Source: Cladosporium sp. IMV 00045 (Eukaryota; Ascomycota; Dothideomycetes; Cladosporiales; Cladosporiaceae). Taken from it: a stretch of 13,867 nucleotides of DNA. A program made the translations under genes and the position numbers. Location: positions 102,454-116,320 of the forward strand of contig MSJI02000953.1 of NCBI GenBank assembly GCA_001931905.2, read 5' to 3'. How positions within the stretch are numbered: position 1 is the first letter of the stretch; each line of letters starts with the position of its first letter. Below, in pieces: positions 1-7,913 of the stretch. The notes beneath the pieces are model-generated. The model ran no database searches. It saw only the letters and a list, made by a program, of their open reading frames with translations, and was not told the DNA's origin.

Positions 1-789
1 TATGTGTTTCTTCGTTGATGTCGTTAGGCGTTAAGGTCGTAAGAGGGTGATGATGGTGATGATGCTGCGGATTGATGAGACAAGCCAAATGCCAACTCCT
101 TTTTTTCTGAAACCGAGAAAAAACGAAAATGAAAAGATGAGAAAGTGCGCGGGTGGGAGTGGATTGCGGACGGACAGGGAGTGAAGCTGGACTACTGGAG
201 TGGAAAAGAACGAAGAATTGCTGCCCCTCGCAAACAACAACACTTTGCTTTGGCGCTAGTAGGCGGGAGAGCCCTGTCGACTGATGATGGAAGATTGCAG
301 GCAGGAAAGAGAGATCAATTTGCCATGCGAAAATGATAGACACTTGAAGATAATCGCGAGTATTCACGATCAAGGGAATGATAGTGCTTATTCTATGGCT
401 CCTTTATGCTATCTCTACCCACATGTGTGCATGACTTCTGATGCAGTTTATCCTCCATGTGACCCTGGCACATGCATGATCACCCCTGCTTACAGCTCGC
501 CTCTCTTCTGTCGAACACATGGCGATTGTTTACATTAGGCGAGTACTTCAGGACAATACATGCATGCAGCCACAAGAGCGCCATCCAAACACGGATGGGT
601 TTCATCACGCAGAGAGCACTGATGGGGTTTTCACTAGCTGAAGACAGTCCTTTGTATGTGATCCACTCTGTGAAGAAAGATGCTCTGAAGAAGGTATATC
701 TTTCGCTATGTGTATCCTTGAGAGCGGTTCACACATTATCTGACTATTTTGTATGGATACGCGAGTACTGTAAGTTGTAATTCGTGACA

Positions 790-901
790 TGACAAGCACA
801 TCTCTACCTCACACACTTGACAAGTATTGGAGGCTGGAGATGTTGTCCAGCGCGAAGTGGCTAACAAGAAGGAAGAGTGGCTGACAAGTCTCTCTAACAA
901 G
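790..901 (+). repeat. Cluster of five TRACAAG heptamers
   Basis: TGACAAG occurs at 790-796, 818-824 and 882-888, and TAACAAG at 862-868 and 895-901, all on the + strand. Two copies sit in a longer match, AGTGGCTRACAAG (856-868 and 876-888). The copy at 818 lies in a near-perfect palindrome, ACTTGACAAGT (815-825). Spacing is irregular (28, 44, 20 and 13 bases), so this is not a simple tandem array. It may be a cluster of protein-binding sites upstream of nudE or a decayed local duplication. I do not recognise a named factor for this word. Confidence 0.45.
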
Positions 902-1067
902 CAGCGGCTACCCAGCCGACGCGGGTTCCACCAAACTTTACCAGCTTCAGGCGTCGAAGTCGTCACATGTGTCAACACTGCCTGTGCTGCTAGAAGTCCA
1001 ACCCAACTCCGAGACAAAACCCCGCCGCTACCTTACCCTACTCCCCTTCCACTCCGCCCGTCACCAC

Positions 1068-1087
1068 CCACCACCACCACCACCACC
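1068..1087 (+). repeat. (CCA)n microsatellite
   Basis: Six CCA units plus a partial unit, in the C-rich tract upstream of nudE. It is noncoding in this reading, and CA/CCA-rich tracts are common in fungal promoters and leaders. Confidence 0.8.
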
Positions 1088-1314
1088 GCCCATACTAACA
1101 CCACAGCGACCTTTCGACAATCGACCACCGCGCACTCTGGCTGGCCGACCACCAACGACCATCGACACCGACATTCTCGCCCCTTGGATCTGAAACCACC
1201 GCCGTGTTGATTCCGCGACTGTGCATATTCGCTGCTGTTGCTGAGCGACACACATACACACCTCTCACCGACAACAAGCGAAACACCCAATTACATATCC
1301 CTGGCGCCCCGGAC

Positions 1315-1326
1315 ATGCGCCGTTAG
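1315..1326 (+). promoter_or_regulatory. Candidate minimal uORF (Met-Arg-Arg-stop) in the nudE leader
   Basis: ATG at 1315 is followed by two arginine codons and TAG at 1324-1326. This leaves 24 bases before the nudE start at 1351. It is the last ATG before the main start, and the base at -3 is G, a fair context for initiation. It would act as an upstream ORF only if transcription starts left of 1315, which the sequence does not show. Confidence 0.35.
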
Positions 1327-1350
1327 CAGCGCGCACACCCCTCCTCGCCC

Positions 1351-3171
1351 ATGTCGTCTTCTCCTCTTCGCCCGGGCGCAAGCCGGGATGAGGAGCTCGA
1401 ATACTACAAGCGCCAGTATGAACAACTCGAAGCCGATCTCGCCGACTTCCAGGCCTCAAGCAAGGAATTGGAGGAGCAACTAGAGAAGGATGTCGACGCT
1501 GCGGAAAAGAGCGAGCGCAAACTCAAAGAGCAAGTGGAGAAGTTGAACTTCGAAGTTGATGAGTGGAAGGCCAAACACAAGCAGTCCAAAACCGAGGCAA
1601 ACAACGCCCAGAATACACTACAGAAAGAGATCACGACTATACGAGAACAGAATCGCAGCCTCAACCTCAAACTCAGAGATATCGAGGTTGCCAACGATGA
1701 TTACGAACGTCAAGCGAGGAACACAACCAGCAGCTTGGAGGATTTGGAGGCCAAGCTGAACGTATCGATCGAGCGGGGAGTGCTGATGGAAGAGGAAATC
1801 AAGATTGGCGAACAAGAGAGAGAAGGGCTCAGGATTGAAACGCAACGATTGAGAGACGAGCTGGGTGATCTGAAGGTGGAGAGCGAGATACGGCTGGAGA
1901 AGCTGCGGCGCGCAGAGGGCACAATTGAGTCTCTCAGATCACGAAAACCCAGTCCCCTCGCCGTGGAAAGCCTACGCGCGAGGAGTCCTGCCAGTGAGGT
2001 GAGCGCAACGCCGACCTCTCCTACAGCTTCCACATGCACTCCACCGCCCAAGTCAGATTCCGCCTCGGATGCGCCGACACCGCCTTCGCCTCCCCTCTCG
2101 GACGCGCCAGCACATATCAAACTCGAGCCCAAGACTCCAGCTCCAGAGAAACGGAGGTCACTCCTCCCAGACTCGGCTGCTACACCAAGACACTCGCTCT
2201 ACGCATCACGACACAGAAGAAACCCATCACTAGCACCCAGCAGCAACTCAACGGCGACCGACGCCAAATCCATGAAACCTCCAAGATCGCGCCCCAGCTT
2301 GCGATCCGAGGGCATGCCACGCTCTGAATCTCTCAACCAGATGAAGAGCCTACGAAGCCGCATGCAAAAGATCGAGGAACGAGTGCACTCCGCTCGCTCC
2401 AAACTCCCACCAGGCCGCAACACGACCCCCCGCAACTCTCCCCGCAACTCACCTCGCGCAGGCGCAGGTTCCGCACTCCCTTCCTCCATCACCGTCCGTC
2501 GCACCAGCAAGCGCCCCTCATCCATCAACCCTTCCGTGACCTCCGACCCGATATCAGAAGACGGCCCACCCCCCACCACCACCCGCGACAACCCCATCAA
2601 ACGCCTCTCCTACGGCATCCCGCGCCCCCGCTCCACCGTCCCGGGCGACCGACCCCCATCCGCTCTCTCACACGACCGCCCCCCTTCCGCCGCCGCTTAC
2701 AGCAGACCAAGCGACCGCCCCCCCTCCTCCGCAGCCTACAGCAGACCAAGCAGCCGCATCAGCATCCCGCGCCCCGAAAGCCGCGCAGGCGCTTCCACGC
2801 CCTCAACAAGCCACTACGGCGACACCACCACGCCCGCCACCTCCGCCACGACGGCGTCGTCCACCACCCGCCCCCGCAGCTCCGCCGGCGCCCACGGCCC
2901 CATCTCCCCGCGCAAAGGCCTCCATCGCTCCACGCAGAGCATCTCGGAGCACAGCGTTAGCAGTGCCAGGACGAGGCCGGAGAGCCGCGAGGAGGGTTCT
3001 CTTGTAGGCAGCGGGACTGTGAGACGCGTTTCTGGTTTGCCTGCCCCGCCTTTGGGCCATGTGAGAAGGCAGAGCGTGCAGATGCGTGCGCCGACGCCGA
3101 ACTTCGCGGCGAGACCGCCGAGTCGGAGAGCGACGGAGGCGCAGGCGGAGGATTTGGGGGAGACTTATTGA
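1351..3171 (+). CDS. nudE: NudE/RO-11-type dynein regulator (nuclear distribution protein)
   Basis: This encodes a complete 606-residue protein in one exon. Proteins of the NudE/NDEL1 family bridge LIS1 (NudF) and cytoplasmic dynein, and are needed for nuclear migration and microtubule-based transport in hyphae. Residues about 12-198 form one long heptad-rich, charged coiled coil. Within it, residues 110-150 (IEVANDDYERQAR, then SLEDLEAKLN and ERGVLMEEEI) match the most conserved LIS1-binding part of NudE/NDEL1. Residues 200-606 are Ser/Pro/Arg-rich and probably disordered, with many SP/TP sites (for example PRNSPRNSPR at 360-369) suited to proline-directed kinases. A short helical island, about 331-355 (MKSLRSRMQKIEERV), interrupts this tail. 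The start at 1351 is the first ATG in this frame that leads into the coiled coil, and the protein ends ETY before TGA. The length is close to the roughly 590 residues I recall for Aspergillus nidulans NudE. The family call is firm; the exact start is likely. Confidence 0.93.
   Translation: MSSSPLRPGASRDEELEYYKRQYEQLEADLADFQASSKELEEQLEKDVDAAEKSERKLKEQVEKLNFEVDEWKAKHKQSKTEANNAQNTLQKEITTIREQNRSLNLKLRDIEVANDDYERQARNTTSSLEDLEAKLNVSIERGVLMEEEIKIGEQEREGLRIETQRLRDELGDLKVESEIRLEKLRRAEGTIESLRSRKPSPLAVESLRARSPASEVSATPTSPTASTCTPPPKSDSASDAPTPPSPPLSDAPAHIKLEPKTPAPEKRRSLLPDSAATPRHSLYASRHRRNPSLAPSSNSTATDAKSMKPPRSRPSLRSEGMPRSESLNQMKSLRSRMQKIEERVHSARSKLPPGRNTTPRNSPRNSPRAGAGSALPSSITVRRTSKRPSSINPSVTSDPISEDGPPPTTTRDNPIKRLSYGIPRPRSTVPGDRPPSALSHDRPPSAAAYSRPSDRPPSSAAYSRPSSRISIPRPESRAGASTPSTSHYGDTTTPATSATTASSTTRPRSSAGAHGPISPRKGLHRSTQSISEHSVSSARTRPESREEGSLVGSGTVRRVSGLPAPPLGHVRRQSVQMRAPTPNFAARPPSRRATEAQAEDLGETY
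2674..2751 (+). repeat. 39-bp imperfect tandem duplication inside nudE
   Basis: Units 2674-2712 and 2713-2751 each encode 13 residues, DRPPSAAAYSRPS then DRPPSSAAYSRPS (residues 442-467). Both share the DNA core CTACAGCAGACCAAGC or a one-base variant. A partial DRPPSA unit precedes them at about residue 433. The duplication keeps the frame and lengthens the disordered tail. Confidence 0.85.
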
Positions 3172-3630
3172 TGTTGAGGGAGGGGGGCATCGCTTCGTTT
3201 TTCCTTTGTGCGATTGGGCTGGTTTTTCGTATATACCTTTACCGTTTTTTGCTTTTTTTCTGCTCCAAAGCAGCGCTTTTGGCTTCTTTCGGGCTGGTTT
3301 TAGCGATGGTGCATGGGCTTGCATTCGCACGGAATGGGGCATGAATATGGTTACGGATGGACTATGGAAACGGGAGGCGCTTTATTACAGTCCACGATAA
3401 ACTCTCTTATGTTTGAATTTCTTGTGCTATTGTCGTTCTTTTTGATTTCTCATGTTTGGGACTCGTTCAAATCATAGAAAGTTCTCGGCTTTCCTTGCGT
3501 CTTCCAGACCCGGGCTAAGGTACCCCTTCTCGAGTGTGTTAGGAAGCGGTTTTGCGAATCGTGAAGAGACCTGGCAACGGGATTGCTTTGCGCTTTTCTC
3601 GTGCCGTTGTCGTTTCGTTAGGGGTTCTCT

Positions 3631-3655
3631 GCCTTGCCTTGCCTTGCCTTGCCTT
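3631..3655 (+). repeat. (GCCTT)5 microsatellite
   Basis: Five exact tandem copies of GCCTT, followed by a pyrimidine-rich stretch to about 3690. It lies in the noncoding interval downstream of nudE. Confidence 0.95.
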
Positions 3656-3709
3656 TTCTTACTCCCTTCTTTCGTTCCCTTTCTCTCTTGAGATTCGGTA
3701 GTGGATCGA

Positions 3710-3740
3710 GGGGAGGTTGGTGAGGGTTAGGGTTGGGGTT
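3710..3740 (+). repeat. Telomere-like G-rich tract with G-quadruplex potential
   Basis: Positions 3724-3740 read GGGTTAGGGTTGGGGTT, about two and a half degenerate copies of the fungal telomere unit TTAGGG. Together with the GGGG at 3710-3713 there are four G-runs of at least three, separated by 10, 3 and 2 bases. That fits a G-quadruplex pattern with one long loop. It is too short to be a telomere and is best read as an interstitial telomere-like word. Confidence 0.6.
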
Positions 3741-4065
3741 CGAGATCCCGGTATGGGTATCGGATCGGTTTCTGGGTTTCGAGGTCTTTGGAGGCTTTCT
3801 CATTTTCAAAAGTGATGTGCGTGAAAGGGAAGGGATACGGATGGGCCATCCCGTTGGTTTTGAGGTGAGAGTTTCCCGTTCTCTACGAATTGCGTTCACA
3901 CGGAAGTTTTGCTGGTTACCTTATGTGCCAGGTGGATCGTTTGAAAAAAAAATTGTTATTTGAGGTGTTGTAGCAACTATTCCGGTTTGCTCGCGCGTGA
4001 TGAGAGAAGAACGGGCGAGGATTCCAGAACTGCACTCTCTATCGGCGAAAGAGGAACAGAGTGTA

Positions 4066-4088
4066 TGTACGTACCTTAGGTATGTACA
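4066..4088. repeat. Short perfect hairpin (10-bp arms, 3-base loop)
   Basis: Arms 4066-4075 and 4079-4088 pair along their full length, counting one G-T wobble (4071 with 4083), around the loop TTA. The TACGTACC/GGTATGTA core resembles the TACC..GGTA palindromes often scattered in fungal intergenic DNA. No terminator role is evident because no gene ends nearby. Confidence 0.6.
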
Positions 4089-5295
4089 GCGTTAGAGAAC
4101 ATCGATCGCGAATCGACCTACTAGTTGCCGCATGCTGCCCTACAGACTCAAAAAGTCACATGCACGCTTGACGATGATAATGAGCAAGTTTAGTTTATCC
4201 AATGATTGTCAGCATAGTCCTCAACTTGCAAAAAGCAATCTAGCCTTTCGGCACACGCGAGCGAGCCGTTTGGGTTTCCCTCCCGTCACGATACCTGTAG
4301 CCTCACTGTAACGATCCTACGATGCGACAAGCCGATCAGGCAGGCACGATGTGTGTCTCACCCCCAAACCGAGTCCTTCCATTTATGTGTTCCACTTTTC
4401 TTCCACTCTTGATGCGATTCAACGTTGTCTGGTGTCTCAGAATCAAGGCGGATGCGGCTGGGGCAACGTGCCGTGTCTGGCACCGACGTGACTCGCCTTG
4501 GGTGGATTTGAATGTTCGGGCGCGAGATGCGATGGTGATGGGATGCTTTGGGATCGATGTGAAGAAGAGGTGATGGGAGAGTTGGGTGTGGTGTGCTCGG
4601 TGTGGAAGGGACGTGTAGGTAGGCGTAGGGCTGGCGGCCGTTTTATATCGGTGGTCTCTTTTCCTACCTTACCTTGTGTATCGGTGGACGAAAAGGATTC
4701 TAAACAGTAGTTGTCTATTCTTCTATCCAATCTATGCCATTGTGAACAACAACAATGGTCAGGTACACATGCATAGATAGTAGCAGAAAACGGATGTGTT
4801 GTCTAGCGCATGGGAGACGTGTATTTATTTTTCGATATCCACGGCTTCGGGAAATTCAAGTTCGAGATCCGAGCCGCGCCTTGAGGACATCGACAATCAA
4901 ACAATTGGACTAGCTCGCGATCGTGGCACGCGTGGCGCTTAGGCTTTGGAGTAATTAATGACGACCATAGAATGGCAACAAGGCAACATGCTGCGCTGTG
5001 CGGTTTCTGTGCAGTCTATACTGTAGCCATAGCTTGGGTACGAGGGAACGAGGGAACGAAGCATGAGAGAGAGCTAGTAGTCGGCACGTCCGTTGTAGCG
5101 TGGCGGGTAGTCAGATCGTCGGCGTAAACGAAACACAAGAATCAGGAACAGGCAAGGGTGGAGAGCCGATGGCCTTTCTTCCTTGAGGGAATTCGAGAAT
5201 GGCCCGCACATCATGGTCTTCTACTCCTTTCGATAGGCTCCGTATCTCGATTTTCGGAGAATACTCATCGAGGCCAGCGGTTTCAACGGCTGAAA

Positions 5296-5315
5296 GGCTG
5301 GGCTGGGCTGGGCTG
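5296..5315 (+). repeat. (GGCTG)4 microsatellite
   Basis: Four exact GGCTG units in noncoding DNA. A shorter two-copy repeat of CGAGGGAA lies to the left at about 5041-5056. Confidence 0.9.
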
Positions 5316-5593
5316 GATTTGCTTTTTTGTTTGATCCGTTCGGCTGCTTTGGGTTGTCCGAGATCGTGGAGTTTCGTTTTGGGAAGCCAGCCAGTGACGG
5401 CACGATTTTACAGTCCAGCTCTGAAAGGTCAAGTCCATGAGAGCCTCACGATGTTGTGGCGTGTGATGATGAAGGAACAGTGATAGTGTGTGGTGAGATG
5501 AGCGGACGATCAGCTCTATCGATACCTTACATGTATGCGGCTGAAAGCAATAACGTTGTAGGTTTCGGGATGGGTTTGGTGTGATGATTACAG

Positions 5594-5605
5594 CTAACCC
5601 TAACC
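5594..5605 (-). promoter_or_regulatory. Telobox-like motif (CTAACCCTAACC)
   Basis: Two CTAACC units, the complementary strand of GGTTAG telomere repeats. Words containing AACCCTAA are known binding sites for telobox (Myb-type) factors in fungal and plant promoters. It lies about 2.3 kb upstream of the carboxylase start, so a promoter role is only a possibility. Confidence 0.3.
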
Positions 5606-7699
5606 TGACAAAACAACCACCCGACCGATTCTACGGGCTTCCGGGCGGGCTGCAGGGCTATATTTAGTCGAAGGCGACATCTATAGCCTCATGCGCAGGT
5701 GCGCGTATCGGTGTGTACAAGCCACGACGACGAGTTTCTTGTTCTGCCGGTCCTATTTTTCTTTTGCCTGTGCCCTTTTTTTCTTTTCGTGCGAAAGACA
5801 GACGGACTACTGAGCAGAATGCACGATTAGTGGGCAGGCTTGCTGCGCGCACGGAGATCCGTTTAGCGGGCGAATCATGGACGGTGTGGATCGCGCGACG
5901 GGCATCAATTAATTATTTTGCTGCCCTTTGCCCTTGGGGAGATCTGTACTTTTGACAGCAGTGAGGGCGAGATTTCGGTCTGTGCTGCGGAGCGGACTTT
6001 GGAATAGTGAGTTCAGGGTCGGGTGCCGGAGGAGCGCTTGGGGAGATTTTAGCGTGCTGGTGGGTATCGATATTTTTGCTAGGACAGTGCGGTTTGGTGA
6101 GATGAGATGAAAGTGAAATGCCGCAAGAGAGGACAACGAAGACAGTCCTTTCTGGATGACAGGCGAGTGATAATCAAGTCCTGTTGAGAGCGAGAGAGTG
6201 GATAGAGTGAAGTGTTGGGGAGGCGCATACATACACTTTGGGGGCATTGATATGGGCCAGCTGTGGCAGACCTCGTAGGCCTGGCAAGGTTGATGAGCAG
6301 AGCCCCATGTCGTGCATGCGGACAATTGTTTTGGCTCTGCAGCTGGATCTTCCCAACCAACAGCAGCCTTGAGAGTATCTACCCGTCGTCACCCGCCCAA
6401 TATACGATAGGTAAAACCGTAGACTTCCCAGCCAAAGCTGCTCCATCCTTGGGATCATGCACTCCGCAAGCATCTATCAGGGACAAGCCGCCCAACGAAA
6501 GAGCTCTCCCCAGACGATTGTGCAATCATCCCTACAATCCCTTCTGTCCATCCTCCTCAGCAAGTCGTCAATCCAGGCATTGAGATGCAGGCGAGCAAAC
6601 CTGCAGCAGATAGCAGCCGGTTGGATTGTCCGTTGGCCTGGTCGCGATAACAGTACTGTCGTGATGCACTACTACTGGATGATGATGATGGTACCTGTAG
6701 GTCGCACACAACACTACTACCGTCGGTGTCAACACACACACCAAGGCGTCATCCATCAGCGCTGATGCACTCAGCACATCCGTCTCACCACTCCGCCGTG
6801 CCGTAGATAGGCTGAGCCTGAGCTGAACCCTACCGACGAGGAACATGAAGCAGTCTCGCAGTTGCGTGGTGGGTTGTCCGTCAGCCAAGAGGAGTTCCGG
6901 CGGGAGGCCGACGCAGGTTCAAAGTGGTGTCGTGCGTGCCGGAGCACTAGTTCGGTCACCAACATGCCTTAGCCTAGTCCCAATCGTGGGAATTCCCCTA
7001 GAGTTAGTGAGTTAGTTGCCGTGATGGAAAGTCAAGTGGTGAGTCTGTGCGCCGCTCACTCTCAGACACCATGTTGCTCGGGAGCTTGCCAGCTGGAACA
7101 AGCAGGCCCGCCAGCCAGCCATCATGCAGCTATCACCACCACCAACCGATCCAGCATAGGCAACGTAGGTAATAATAAAGCTATCCGAAGCGCCTCACCA
7201 CTTCCCGACTCCGACTTGTAATATTTCCTCTTGCTCTGTCTCTGTCTCTGTCCCTCCGTCTGCCTTTCCCTCTCAGCTACCACCATCTACCACTACTCGT
7301 CGACTCTCTTTGTTTGTGTGCGTGCATACACCTTTGCTGAGTGTCTGCTGGCAACGAAACAATCACAACAACTTGTTGCATCGATCGTCCAATCCTCCTC
7401 ACCGCTCGAGTCGAATCGTCAGGCATCATCAATCAACAAATCCAATCCCGAGACCAGAGCCCGCAAGTCCCTCATCCGGCCTAAACTTCGCTCGCTCGCT
7501 CTCCTAATAGTACATTTAACGTCCGCTGCCACTCGCAGCCCCACGCCGCAAAGTCCGAAAATCCAGCGCTGGTTTACCTATTCCACCGCCCACACACCTG
7601 CCTGTGCATCTTCTCTCCCTCCAGAAGACACTCTCGGGCCCCTGATTTGCCTTTTAAGATACCCCTCTCGCCGCGACTTTCCATCTATACATCACCTAC

Positions 7700-7743
7700 T
7701 CCTCCTCCTCCTCCTTTAGTAAACCCCCTCCTCCTCCTCCTCC
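7700..7743 (+). repeat. Two (TCC)5 microsatellites in the carboxylase leader
   Basis: TCC x5 at 7700-7714 and TCC x5 at 7729-7743, separated by TTTAGTAAACCCCC. Such polypyrimidine tracts are typical of strongly expressed fungal promoters and leaders. Confidence 0.85.
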
Positions 7744-7799
7744 ACCTCCAACCCCAGCGCTAGTCGCGTGACGGCCACTTTCATTCACCTCAGCCGTTG

Positions 7800-7817
7800 A
7801 GCAGCAGCAGCAGCAGC
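7800..7817 (+). repeat. (AGC)6 microsatellite
   Basis: Six AGC units immediately after a TTG codon, in the same frame as the carboxylase and with no intervening stop. If translated, they would encode six serines in an N-terminal extension. Confidence 0.9.
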
Positions 7818-7913
7818 AACAGCGACAAGCAAAGCAGTCATAGCTCGAACCTCCGACTGCCCGCTCCTTTCCTTCTCCCGCTGCATATCACCCTCCTCTC
7901 CACCTCACGGTTC

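Larger units (their letters stand above)
1..1314. other. Gene-free left flank and probable nudE promoter region
   Basis: I find no coding region here that I can support. The open frames are short, overlap one another on both strands, resemble no family I recognise and often lack an ATG. Positions 1-250 include A-rich and T-rich runs and an ATG/GTG-rich stretch near 48-66. Positions 460-570 are dotted with ATGCAT-type palindromic words. From about 1000 onward the + strand becomes C-rich and G-poor, which is common just upstream of fungal housekeeping genes, so the nudE core promoter and transcription start probably lie between about 1000 and 1300. No clear TATA box is visible. The region could also contain the 5' flank of a divergent gene beyond the left edge, but nothing shows this directly. 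Confidence 0.5.
3172..7126. other. Long gene-free interval between nudE and acetyl-CoA carboxylase
   Basis: I see no supportable gene in nearly 4 kb. The open frames are mostly 60-140 codons, conflict between strands, resemble no known family and often start without ATG. The first few hundred bases after the nudE stop include T-rich stretches (around 3240-3262 and 3400-3450) and are probably its 3' UTR and poly(A) region, although no exact AATAAA is present. The rest has mixed composition with short simple repeats, telomere-like words and one small hairpin, listed separately. CCAAT pentamers occur at 4199, 4727, 6397 and 6980. Unannotated noncoding RNAs or a small intron-rich gene cannot be excluded by eye. 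Confidence 0.5.

Noticed and set aside
472..780. 102-codon + strand frame upstream of nudE
   Set aside because: It resembles no family I know, is no longer than chance allows for this composition, and has no coding-like codon bias.
2803..3342. 179-codon - strand frame overlapping the nudE 3' end
   Set aside because: Low-complexity Arg/Gly-rich translation mirroring the C-rich nudE tail. It has no recognisable domain and lies over a well-supported gene.
3734..3757. tRNA-like T-arm (TTCGAGA loop with a weak 5-bp stem)
   Set aside because: No A-box or D-arm lies at the right distance upstream and the acceptor ends do not pair. The match is a by-product of the G-rich telomere-like tract.
5909..6325. 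138-codon - strand frame in the long gap
   Set aside because: Ser/Thr/Leu-rich with no recognisable motif, and overlapped by other frames on both strands. I saw no splice sites that would extend it into anything family-like. Cross-species conservation would be needed to revive it.
7039..7276. Possible leader intron (GTGAGT at 7039 to CTCTCAG at 7276)
   Set aside because: The donor looks good, but I see no convincing branch point and the transcript start is unknown. RNA-seq splice reads would decide.
7231..7719. 162-codon + strand frame before the carboxylase
   Set aside because: It starts at TTG rather than ATG and translates pyrimidine repeats into Leu/Ser/Cys-rich low complexity. It is best explained as leader sequence.
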